Of a stretch of 40,170 bases of DNA, positions 16,616 to 23,925 are shown in pieces. The notes beneath the pieces were generated by a model that saw only the letters and a list, made by a program, of their open reading frames with translations, was not told where the DNA came from and did not search any database. Position numbers and translations under genes: made by a program. Each line of letters begins with the position of its first letter. The stretch's first letter is position 1. The DNA is from Planctomycetota bacterium (GTDB lineage Bacteria > Planctomycetota > B15-G4), in NCBI GenBank assembly GCA_029259695.1, contig JAJDEQ010000232.1, positions 1 through 40,170 on the forward strand, in the 5' to 3' direction.

Positions 16616-17998
16616 ATGACCGACGCACGACGGGCGGCGCTGACCGAGCGCCTTCGGGCCATCGGTCAACAGCACGTGCTGAACTGGGCGGACGAGCTGG
16701 ACGCCGCCGGCCTCGAGCGCCTGCTGAGCCAGCTCGAGCGCCTCGAACTCGAGCGCCTGCCGCGGCTGATCGAGAGCGTGACGTCGACCGACACGCACGC
16801 CGCCCCGACCTCGGTCGAGCCGCCAGCGCTGATCGAGTGCAGCAGCGACGACGACCCGCGCACCCGTGAAGCACGCCAGGCCGGCGAGGAGCTCCTCAGC
16901 CGCGGCGCCGTGGCCACCTTCCTGGTGGCCGGCGGCCAGGGGACGCGTCTCGGTTACGACGGACCCAAGGGACGCTTCCCCGTGGGCCCGCTGACCAACC
17001 GCTCGCTGTTCGCCTACCACGCCCATCGGGTGCTGGCCACGTCCCGGCGCTACGGCACGCCGGCCCCGCTCTACGTGATGACCAGCGAGGCGAACCACGA
17101 GAGCACCGTCGCCGCGTTCGACGAGGCACAGCACTTCGGGCTCGAACCGTCCCAGGTGCACTTCCTGATCCAGGGCATGCTGCCCGCGGTGGACCGCGAG
17201 GGGCGCATGCTGCTCGCGGCCAAGGACTCCCTCGCGCTCAGCCCGGACGGACACGGCGGTTGCTTCGAGGCCATGCGCCGCAGCGGCGCGTTCGACGACA
17301 TGCGCGCCCGTGGTGTGGAGCATGTGTTCTACTTCCAGGTCGACAACCCGCTGGCACAGGTGCTCGACCCGTGCTTCCTGGGCCACCACGCCCTGGGCGG
17401 CGCCGACATGAGCACCAAGGTCGTGTCGAAGACGGAGCCCGGCGAGAAGGTCGGCGTGCTCGGCGTCGTCGACGGCCGCACCGCGGTGATCGAGTACTCC
17501 GACCTGCCGGCCGACCTGGCCGAGGCCCGGGACGATCAGGGCCGACTGCGCTTCCGCGCCGGCAACATCGCGATCCACCTGCTGCGGCTCGACTTCATCG
17601 CCCGCCTGCTCGAGGGCGAGCTGCGACTGCCGGTCCACCGCGCCAACAAGAAGGTGCCCTACGTCGACAGCAGCGGCCGACGGGTGGAGCCCACCGAGCC
17701 CAACGCGATCAAGCTGGAGATGTTCGTGTTCGACGCCCTGCCCCTGGCGGAGCGTTCGATCACGCAGGAGGTCCGTCGCGAGGACGAGTTCGCGCCGGTC
17801 AAGAACGCCGAGGGCGTGGACAGCCCGGCCACGGCGAGTGAAGCGCTGAGCGACCAGGCCAAGCGCTGGATGACCGCCGCCGGCCTGGCCCTGCCCCGCG
17901 GCCCCGCCGAGGTGGGACCGCTGTTCGCGCTGGATCAGGACGAATTCCTGCGTAACCTCACCAAGAGCGACTTCGGGCCGGTCTTCGACCGCGCCTGA
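16616..17998 (+). CDS. Eukaryote-type UDP-GlcNAc pyrophosphorylase (UDPGP family)
   Basis: The 460-residue protein belongs to the UDPGP family and most resembles UAP1/AGX, which makes UDP-N-acetylhexosamine from UTP and the sugar 1-phosphate. Diagnostic parts are the nucleotide loop LVAGGQGTRLG (103-113) followed by GPKGRFPVG, the region around VFYFQVDNPLAQVLDP, STKVVSKTEPGEKVGVLG with VIEYSDL, and NAIKLEMFVFDALPLA. The first 55 residues form a helical lead-in as in UAP1. I chose ATG 16616; an in-frame ATG at 16577 would add 13 residues. It lies 67 nt after fabF and 60 nt before ddl, pointing to a peptidoglycan or glycan precursor role. UDP-glucose or UDP-galactose remain possible products. 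Confidence 0.85.
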   Translation: MTDARRAALTERLRAIGQQHVLNWADELDAAGLERLLSQLERLELERLPRLIESVTSTDTHAAPTSVEPPALIECSSDDDPRTREARQAGEELLSRGAVATFLVAGGQGTRLGYDGPKGRFPVGPLTNRSLFAYHAHRVLATSRRYGTPAPLYVMTSEANHESTVAAFDEAQHFGLEPSQVHFLIQGMLPAVDREGRMLLAAKDSLALSPDGHGGCFEAMRRSGAFDDMRARGVEHVFYFQVDNPLAQVLDPCFLGHHALGGADMSTKVVSKTEPGEKVGVLGVVDGRTAVIEYSDLPADLAEARDDQGRLRFRAGNIAIHLLRLDFIARLLEGELRLPVHRANKKVPYVDSSGRRVEPTEPNAIKLEMFVFDALPLAERSITQEVRREDEFAPVKNAEGVDSPATASEALSDQAKRWMTAAGLALPRGPAEVGPLFALDQDEFLRNLTKSDFGPVFDRA

Positions 17999-18058
17999 GT
18001 GCCGCGCCCGCCGCGCCTTGGCGGCCGGGCCCAGTGACCTCCGCACGAGGTGACGACG

Positions 18059-19105
18059 GTGAGTGAGTCGACGGCGCGCGCTGCAGCACGACCGGTCGCC
18101 GTCCTGGGTGGGGGACCGTCGGCCGAGCACGAGGTCTCGCTGCAGACCAGCGCGGCGGTGCTGGACGCCCTGCGGGCCGGGGGCGTGAGCGCGCGACCGT
18201 TGCTGATCACGCAGGACGGTCTCTGGATCCCCGGGGCCGACGGCGACGCGTGGAGCGACCTCGAGCGCAGCGGCCCCTCGCTCTCGGCCAGCGCGTGTCT
18301 CGAGCAACTGCGCAAGCGCGACGAGGTCGCGTTCCTGGGGCTGCACGGACGCTTCGGCGAAGACGGCCAGATCCAGCGCCTGCTGGCCGCGGCCGGCGTG
18401 CCGTACACAGGCAGCGGCCCCATCCCGTCGGCGCTCTGCTTCGACAAGGACCTGAGCAAGCTCGCGGCCACGCGGCTCGGCGCGCGCTGCGCCACCCACG
18501 TCGTGCTCGGGCCCGGGGCGCCCGTGGCCACCGCGCTGCTCGCCCGGGACGTGGGCCTGCCGTGCGTGGTCAAGCCGGTCGCGGGCGGTTCGAGCGTGGC
18601 CACGTCGATCGTGTCGGCAGAGTCGGAGCTGCGGCCGGCCGTCGACCGTGCCCGGGCCGAGGACGCCGAGGGCCGCGCCATGGTGGAGGGCTTCGTCGCG
18701 GGCATCGAGGTCACGGCGGCGGTGCTGCGCCTCGGAGAGCGGGTCGAGTGCCTGCCGCTCGTGTCGATCGAGCCCGTGGGCGATCCGTTCTACGACTACC
18801 ACGCCAAGTACGAGAGCGACGCGACGCGTCTCACCTGCCCGGCGCTCGTCTCCGACGCGACCCGGGCCGAGATCATGCGCGTCGCCGACGCCCTGTACAC
18901 GCAGCTCGACCTGCGCGGTGTCGCCCGGGCCGACTTCATCGTCGACGCCGAGCAGGGACGCCCCTCGTTCCTCGAGATCAACACCTTGCCCGGCCTGACC
19001 ACCCACAGCCTGGTGCCCGCCGCCGGCGCGGCCAGCGATCGCTCGTTGTTCGACATGCTGAGCGCGGTCCTCGCCGATGCGTCCCACGACGACTCGGCGC
19101 CGTGA
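18059..19105 (+). CDS. ddl: D-alanine--D-alanine ligase
   Basis: Ddl joins two D-alanines with ATP for peptidoglycan. The sequence shows VLGGGPSAEHEVSL at the N-terminus, LHGRFGEDGQIQRLLAAAG with YTGS, the ATP-grasp segments CVVKPVAGGSSVATS, YDYHAKY and ARADFIVDAE, and EINTLPGLTTHS with the metal and D-Ala ligands. The start is a choice: GTG 18059 has GAGG 8 nt upstream, whereas in-frame GTG 18050 adds only three residues but lacks a good site. The 348-residue length is normal. Its stop overlaps the dapB start (GTGA), linking the last tripeptide- and dipeptide-building steps. Confidence 0.95.
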   Translation: MSESTARAAARPVAVLGGGPSAEHEVSLQTSAAVLDALRAGGVSARPLLITQDGLWIPGADGDAWSDLERSGPSLSASACLEQLRKRDEVAFLGLHGRFGEDGQIQRLLAAAGVPYTGSGPIPSALCFDKDLSKLAATRLGARCATHVVLGPGAPVATALLARDVGLPCVVKPVAGGSSVATSIVSAESELRPAVDRARAEDAEGRAMVEGFVAGIEVTAAVLRLGERVECLPLVSIEPVGDPFYDYHAKYESDATRLTCPALVSDATRAEIMRVADALYTQLDLRGVARADFIVDAEQGRPSFLEINTLPGLTTHSLVPAAGAASDRSLFDMLSAVLADASHDDSAP

Positions 19106-19875
19106 GCGCCGCCGCGGCGACCGATGGCTCGACAGCTCCCGGGGCGCCCCTGCGCATCGCCGTGAGCGGCGCGCAAGGGCGCATGGGAGCCGCCGTCTGC
19201 CGCGCGCTGGAGGACTGCGACGACCTGGCCCTGGTGGCCAGGCTCGACTCCGGCTCCGACGCCGCTGCCGAGTTCTCGCGCACCGCGCCCGACGTGCTGG
19301 TGGACTTCACGATCGCGGCCGCCAGCCGCCGCCTGGGCCCGCTGGCGGCGTCGCTCGGCATCGCCCCCGTGATCGGCACCAGCGGCCTCACCGACGACGA
19401 CCAGCGGGCCCTGCGCGACGCCTGCCGGCAGGGCGAGGTGGGGGGGCTGGTGGTGCCCAACTTCTCCGTGGGGGCCGTGTTGCAGATGCGCTTCGCCGAA
19501 GAAGCGGCCCGCTGGCTCGCCTGCGACGAGGTGCGCGAAGTGCACCACACGGGCAAGCGCGACAGTCCCTCCGGCACCGCCCGGGCCACCGCCCGTCGGG
19601 TGGCGCGCGCGGCGGACTCCCGGCTCGGCGGCTCCGCAGCCACGGGGGATGGCCGCGAGGACGCCGCGATCGTCATCCCGATCCTGAGCGAACGCCGCGA
19701 CGGCCTCGTGGCACGCCAGGACGTGCACTTCAGCGCACCGGGAGAGTGGCTGCAGCTCGTGCACCAGGTGGACGACCGCAGCGCCTACCTGCCCGGCGTG
19801 CTGCTCGCCGTGCGACGCGTCGGGCAACTGGACGGTCTGCACCTGGGACTGGAGGCCGTGCTCGGTCGGCCCTGA
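19102..19875 (+). CDS. dapB: 4-hydroxy-tetrahydrodipicolinate reductase
   Basis: DapB reduces the dihydrodipicolinate precursor toward diaminopimelate and lysine. The 257 residues show the Rossmann motif VSGAQGRMGAAV, DVLVDFTIAAAS, GTSGLTDD, PNFSVGAVLQM, and the catalytic HHTGKRDSPSGTA, with His148, His149 and Lys152. The protein is slightly shorter than E. coli DapB and has an Ala/Ser-rich N-terminal lead of about 15 residues. The GTG start overlaps the ddl stop. Placing dapB directly after ddl implies use of its product in the peptidoglycan stem peptide. A tRNA gene follows 32 nt downstream. Confidence 0.95.
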   Translation: MSAAAATDGSTAPGAPLRIAVSGAQGRMGAAVCRALEDCDDLALVARLDSGSDAAAEFSRTAPDVLVDFTIAAASRRLGPLAASLGIAPVIGTSGLTDDDQRALRDACRQGEVGGLVVPNFSVGAVLQMRFAEEAARWLACDEVREVHHTGKRDSPSGTARATARRVARAADSRLGGSAATGDGREDAAIVIPILSERRDGLVARQDVHFSAPGEWLQLVHQVDDRSAYLPGVLLAVRRVGQLDGLHLGLEAVLGRP

Positions 19876-19885
19876 AGGTCGCCGG

Positions 19886-19894
19886 TGTTATGAT
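19886..19894 (+). promoter_or_regulatory. Extended -10 (TGT-TATGAT) for tRNA-Leu(CAA)
   Basis: TGTTATGAT followed by C lies 13 nt before the mature tRNA start, in the 32-nt gap after dapB. The TGN extension and near-consensus TATGAT make this one of the better -10 candidates here. Confidence 0.45.
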
Positions 19895-19907
19895 CCCGAC
19901 CCCACAC

Positions 19908-19995
19908 GCCAGAGTGGCGGAATCGGCATACGCGGCGGATTCAAAATCCGCTGCCCGTAAAGGGCATGGGGGTTCAAATCCCCCCTCTGGCACCA
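19908..19995 (+). tRNA. tRNA-Leu (anticodon CAA), CCA encoded
   Basis: GCCAGAG pairs with CTCTGGC, followed by A and CCA. The anticodon stem GCGGA/TCCGC holds loop TTCAAAA, so the anticodon is CAA. A long variable arm (around CCCGTAAAGGG) and 88-nt length fit class II tRNA-Leu. The T-arm loop is TTCAAAT. Confidence 0.95.
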
Positions 19996-20042
19996 GCTTC
20001 GCGCGCGCCCTCGGGGGCGACCGCGCGCAACGCGAAACCCGC

Positions 20043-20312
20043 TCAGCCGCGCCAGGCGCGCCAGTCGGAATCGTCGTCGTCCGACGCCGGCTCGCCCTCC
20101 GCGTCGTGATCCGCGCGGGAGCGCAGGCCGACGAGTTGGAAGATGCCGAACTGCAGTGCCAGGAAGAACGCCACCCCGAACACCAGCAGCACCAGCACGC
20201 CCTGGCCCATCATGATGAAGCTGATGGCCGAGAAGAGCAGGGCCACCACGAGCACGAGCAGGGCCGCCATGGGCACGCCGTGCAGGATCGAGCGTTGAGG
20301 GCCGCGAGTCAT
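20043..20312 (-). CDS. Small two-helix membrane protein with acidic tail
   Basis: An 89-residue frame starting at ATG 20312 begins MTRGPQRSILHG, then has two adjacent hydrophobic segments (about residues 15-34, PMAALLVLVVALLFSAISF, and 37-60, MGQGVLVLLVFGVAFFLALQF), followed by a short basic turn and an Asp/Glu/Ser-rich C-terminus (SDDDDSDW). Reading frames farther upstream are Ser/Arg/Ala-rich and look non-coding, so the short form is preferred. It diverges from the gene at 20413 and converges on tRNA-Leu(CAA). The function is not recognised. Confidence 0.6.
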   Translation of the reverse strand: MTRGPQRSILHGVPMAALLVLVVALLFSAISFIMMGQGVLVLLVFGVAFFLALQFGIFQLVGLRSRADHDAEGEPASDDDDSDWRAWRG

Positions 20313-20385
20313 CAAGGCGGACAATAGCACGCGGGCGGCGGTCCCACGGGCGGCCGAGGGCGGGACCCGTGGGGGGGCCTTCCGG

Positions 20386-20391
20386 TAAGAT
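20386..20391 (+). promoter_or_regulatory. Candidate -10 element TAAGAT for the gene at 20413
   Basis: TAAGATC ends about 20 nt before the ATG at 20413, so the transcript leader would be only about 15 nt and has no Shine-Dalgarno sequence. No clear -35 is seen. Confidence 0.35.
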
Positions 20392-20412
20392 CCGCCCCTT
20401 GCCCCCAAGCCC

Positions 20413-21738
20413 ATGAAGAACCTGTTCCGCACCACCCTCGCCGTCCTCGCCCTGATGGGACTCCCGACCGCCGCGGCGGCCGGCGACGGGGGCGCTCCGT
20501 TGTTGATGCTCGAGCGCATCAGCACCGCCGTGCCCTGGCCGCGGGGGCTCGCCTTCGTGGACGGCGAGCTGATCGTCCTGGCCCGCGGTCGCCACCGTCG
20601 CGCCGGCGGGCCGATCCCCGAGATCGAGGACCTGGCGGGCCACCTGTTCGGCGTGGACCCGGCGATCGCGGACGTCGTCGGCCCCGACTCCTCGCCGAGC
20701 GCGCTCGTGACCGGCAACGCCCGTTTGTTCGCCGCGCCCACCGAGCCACCCTTCCGGCTGTGGGATCGCGACCGGGCCGCCGCCACGGACCTGGACATGG
20801 ACCGGCCCTACTGCACGCTGGCCTGGGACCCGGCGAGTCGCAACCTGTTCGTGTGCGGCTTCAGCGGACGCGACATGCCCGACGGGTCGTTCCGCAAGAA
20901 CCCCACCGACAGCGTGCTGCGCTTCGACACCCGCAGCGACGAGTGGCACGTGGTCGACGCCCACCGCGGCGACCTGGTCTCACCCGACGACCTGGGCGCC
21001 TGGGTTCCCAGCGACACCTATCCGCACCACGACACGAGCGCCAACGCGCCGCCGCACGGCTGGGTCAACGGCCCCAACGGCGCCACCGTCGTGGGCCGCT
21101 GGCTGTACGTGGTCGCCAAGGACAACAACCTGCTCGTGCGCTACGACCTGTCCGCGATCCAGAGCGATCCGGGCGCGCCGCCGCCGCCCTGCGAGGCCGT
21201 GCTCGGTGACCGCGTCGACCTGCGCACGGCCGACGGCGTGACGTCCCACGTGATCTGGGGCCACAGCGCGTTGGCGGCCCACGGCGGTCACCTGTACATC
21301 GGCTTCCGCACGACCTCCCAGGTGATCCGCGTCCCGCTCGACCCAGACGGGCGGTTGACCGAGCCGGTGGTGGGGGACCTGGTGGCCCGCTTCGATCCCT
21401 ACGACCCGCAGCGCGACCGCAGCGCGGACCTGATGGACCTGACCTTCAACGCCGCCGGTGAGCTGTTCGTGTCCACGGCAGCCTCGGGCCGGGTGTGGAA
21501 GATCGGCACTCCCGACGGGAACCCCGTCTTCGACGGGCGAGCGGGCAGCACGCACACGCCGTACCTCGACCTGCGGGCCCTGGGCGGCAACGCCCGCGCG
21601 CGCACGGGCAACATCACCTTCGACGACCGCGGCCGGCTGTACGTCTGCTCGGGCACCTACGAGCGCGGCGACTACGCCCCCGGCGCCCCGCTGCCCGGCG
21701 TGATCTACCGCGTCTCCCCCGCGCTAGACGGCAACTGA
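20413..21738 (+). CDS. Secreted beta-propeller-like protein
   Basis: The 441-residue protein has a clear signal peptide (MKNLFRTTLAVLALMGLP, then TAAAA and a likely cleavage before GDGG). The mature part is a series of strand-turn units typical of NHL/SMP-30-like propellers: GLAFVDGELIVLARGR, YCTLAWDPASRNLFVCGF, VVGRWLYVVAKDNNLLVRYDL, GHLYIGFRTTSQVIRVPL, DLTFNAAGELFVSTAASGRVWKI and NITFDDRGRLYVCSG. A long loop rich in His, Asp and Pro (DTYPHHDTSANAPPHG) could bind metal. No catalytic motif is recognised. It likely acts in the periplasm or outside the cell as a binding or quinoprotein-like domain, which is inference only. Confidence 0.75.
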   Translation: MKNLFRTTLAVLALMGLPTAAAAGDGGAPLLMLERISTAVPWPRGLAFVDGELIVLARGRHRRAGGPIPEIEDLAGHLFGVDPAIADVVGPDSSPSALVTGNARLFAAPTEPPFRLWDRDRAAATDLDMDRPYCTLAWDPASRNLFVCGFSGRDMPDGSFRKNPTDSVLRFDTRSDEWHVVDAHRGDLVSPDDLGAWVPSDTYPHHDTSANAPPHGWVNGPNGATVVGRWLYVVAKDNNLLVRYDLSAIQSDPGAPPPPCEAVLGDRVDLRTADGVTSHVIWGHSALAAHGGHLYIGFRTTSQVIRVPLDPDGRLTEPVVGDLVARFDPYDPQRDRSADLMDLTFNAAGELFVSTAASGRVWKIGTPDGNPVFDGRAGSTHTPYLDLRALGGNARARTGNITFDDRGRLYVCSGTYERGDYAPGAPLPGVIYRVSPALDGN

Positions 21739-21795
21739 GCCCCCGGCGCCACCGCGCGGCTCGGCACCGATCAGCGCCCCGAGGGGTCGAGGGGT

Positions 21796-21801
21796 TAGGA
21801 T
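21796..21801 (+). promoter_or_regulatory. Candidate -10 element TAGGAT for the peptidase operon
   Basis: TAGGATC lies 40 nt before the ATG at 21842. It belongs to the TANNATC set. The gene also has a strong GGGAGG ribosome site between 21829 and 21836. Confidence 0.35.
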
Positions 21802-21841
21802 CGGGGACGCTTGCACACGGCTCAGCGCAGGGAGGTCGGCC

Positions 21842-22882
21842 ATGCTCACACTCGCGAAGCACTCGCCCCGCCGTGCAGGCCGCGCCGGCGCCATCGGGGC
21901 CCTGCTGCTGCTCTGCTGCCTGCGCGCCCGGGCCGACGAACTGCACCTGACCAACGGCAAGGTCGTGCACGGCCTGCTCGAGAAGCAGACCCGTACCGGC
22001 TACGTGTTCAAGGAAGTCGACGCCAAGCGCCCCAAGACCTGGCGCCGCAAGGAAGTGCAGACACTCGTGCTGACCTTCGACCTGCCGGACTTCGTCTACA
22101 ACGATCCGCGCTGGTCTGAACACATGGTCGGGCAGCGCGTGGAGGCCACCTTCCGCGAGGAGTGGGGCGAGGTCGAGGTGCTGCGCAGCGACCACTACAT
22201 CGTGTTCACCAACAGCAGCGCCGGGGATCGCTACTCCGGCACGATGGAGGACATCTACGACAAGTTCATCAAGGAGTTCCCGTTCGAGGCTCCCGAAGAC
22301 GCCGTGCTCATGCCGGTGTTCCTGTTCAAGACCAAGGACCAGTACGACCAGTTCTACGCGGACATCGCCGGGATCTCCGTGGCCGAGGCGGCGCGCAGCG
22401 GCGGTCACGCCTGGCGCGACTACTACGCCACCTACTACCAGGCGCCGCGCGACCCGGTGCACTACCACGAGGGCGCGCACCAGCTGGTGCACAACCGGCT
22501 GCGGATCCGCGGCGGCGGCAGCTGGTTCCAGGAGGGCATGGCGGTCTACTTCGAGGGCACGATCTTCGCCGGTGAGGACCCCGCCAAGGGCATGAAGGGC
22601 ATGGTGCGTAGCGAGCGTCACCTGCCCTTGCCCGAGTTCTTCAAGCTGCCCTCGCTGCTGTACTCCAGCGGCACCGACCAGGAAGCCGATCTCGCCCACC
22701 GTCGCTACCAGCAGGCCGGCGCGGTGATCAAGTTCTTCCGCGAGGGTCAGTACGCCGAGCACTTCGACGAGATGCTGGCCCAGGTCAAGGCCGGACGGAG
22801 TTGGGACAGCATCTTCGGCCAGCTCTTCCGCACCAACGCAGACGAACTCGAGCAGCAGTTCGTCGAGTACTACAGCAAGTGA
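21842..22882 (+). CDS. Secreted gluzincin-type metallopeptidase-like protein
   Basis: The 346-residue protein has a Sec-type N-terminus (basic start, then AIGALLLLCCLRARA). It contains the zinc motif HEGAH (209-213, an HExxH) and WFQEGMAVYFEG, whose Glu231 sits where gluzincins place the third zinc ligand. This arrangement resembles the peptidase-MA-like/DUF1570 proteins frequent in planctomycetes. The N-terminal 80 residues contain a small strand-rich part (LHLTNGKVVHGLL). The C-terminus is helical with the Tyr/Gln-rich LAHRRYQQAGAVIKFF. A good GGGAGG site precedes the ATG. The downstream secreted gene overlaps by 4 nt, so the products probably work together. Substrate unknown. Confidence 0.8.
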   Translation: MLTLAKHSPRRAGRAGAIGALLLLCCLRARADELHLTNGKVVHGLLEKQTRTGYVFKEVDAKRPKTWRRKEVQTLVLTFDLPDFVYNDPRWSEHMVGQRVEATFREEWGEVEVLRSDHYIVFTNSSAGDRYSGTMEDIYDKFIKEFPFEAPEDAVLMPVFLFKTKDQYDQFYADIAGISVAEAARSGGHAWRDYYATYYQAPRDPVHYHEGAHQLVHNRLRIRGGGSWFQEGMAVYFEGTIFAGEDPAKGMKGMVRSERHLPLPEFFKLPSLLYSSGTDQEADLAHRRYQQAGAVIKFFREGQYAEHFDEMLAQVKAGRSWDSIFGQLFRTNADELEQQFVEYYSK

Positions 22883-23877
22883 CGCGTCCGCTGCTGGCGA
22901 CGCTGCTGCTGCTGAGCCTGCTCGGCAACCTCCAGGCCCAGGGGCCGCGCGTCGAGGACCGCACCAAGTTCGTCGGCTTCACGCCGCCGGACGGCTGGAC
23001 CTACTCGGAGGAGTCCGACGCCGGCGCGCTCGTGTTCGACGGTCCCAAGGTGAGCGGCGGAGCCTCACGGCTGACGCTGCGGGCGACCCTCGACGGCCGT
23101 CCCACCGACCAGGTGTTCGAGACGATCCTGCAGGACGAACTGCTGCTGCCCGCCGACGCTCTCCGGGAGCCCTGGGAACTCGGCGACCAACCCGGCCCCT
23201 TCGAGCTGGCCGTGACCTGGGAGCAACGCATCGAGCGCCAGACGCGGCGCCACGCCGTGGCCGTCATGCGCAACGGGACGCACGTGGTGTCGTTCTGCTT
23301 CGACGCCGTCGACACCCAGTTCGCGCGCGTCGAGTCCGAGTTGCTCGCGTGCCTCGCGGGAGTGACGCCGCTGGAACGCACGCCGGTCGCCGGGGACGAC
23401 CTGCTGGGCGTGCGCCTGCACGTGCTGCCGGAAGACTTCGAGCCGGTCCCCGAGGAGACCCAGGCCGGTGAAGTCATGACCTGGAGCCTGGCCCGCGGTG
23501 ACACGGTGCTGGGCACGATCCGCGTCTACCGCGCGGACCTCGCCGAGGAGAGTTCGTTCGGGAGCTGGATGCGCAAGCGCGTCGCCGCCGCGGAGGAGGA
23601 CCTGAGCGTGGCCGAGGCCGTGGCCCGGGCGTTCCCGGTGTGCGGACGAACCGCATCGATGCTGCGCGTCGAGGGCACCGGGCCGCGCCTGGAACTCTTC
23701 GTGCCGCGCGACGACGACATCCTCGTCGTGCACTGCTCGGCCCGCTCGCGGGAGTTCAACCGCGGCCTGGAGCGCGCGTACCTGGAGCTGTTGCGTTCGC
23801 TCGAAGTGCTGGAACCGATGGCCAACGACGCGGGGCTGGACGAGGACGAGGAGCAGGACGAGCGAGCGGACGACTGA
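22879..23877 (+). CDS. Secreted protein of unknown function, coupled to the metallopeptidase
   Basis: The GTG start overlaps the peptidase stop (GTGA). The 332 residues begin with a compact signal peptide (MTRPLLATLLLLSLLG, then NLQAQ). Two similar halves are suggested: GFTPPDGWTYSEE near the start and LHVLPEDFEPVPEE in the middle both introduce strand-rich domains. Each later contains a VVSFCFD or ILVVHCSA strand followed by a helix with a Leu-rich end, which fits an internal duplication of a PsbP/Mog1-like alpha-beta fold. That fold guess is weak. The C-terminus is very acidic (DEDEEQDERADD). No catalytic residues are recognised. Confidence 0.7.
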   Translation: MTRPLLATLLLLSLLGNLQAQGPRVEDRTKFVGFTPPDGWTYSEESDAGALVFDGPKVSGGASRLTLRATLDGRPTDQVFETILQDELLLPADALREPWELGDQPGPFELAVTWEQRIERQTRRHAVAVMRNGTHVVSFCFDAVDTQFARVESELLACLAGVTPLERTPVAGDDLLGVRLHVLPEDFEPVPEETQAGEVMTWSLARGDTVLGTIRVYRADLAEESSFGSWMRKRVAAAEEDLSVAEAVARAFPVCGRTASMLRVEGTGPRLELFVPRDDDILVVHCSARSREFNRGLERAYLELLRSLEVLEPMANDAGLDEDEEQDERADD

Positions 23878-23925
23878 CGGTGCGGCACCTCGCTCGAGAG
23901 TCCTCCGCCCGCGCTCCGACCCGTC

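Noticed and set aside
16376..19087. A 903-codon open frame antisense to fabF, the UDP-sugar pyrophosphorylase and ddl
   Set aside because: High GC content keeps antisense frames free of stops. The translation is Arg/Gly/Ala/His-rich with no domain, while the sense strand encodes three clear enzymes.
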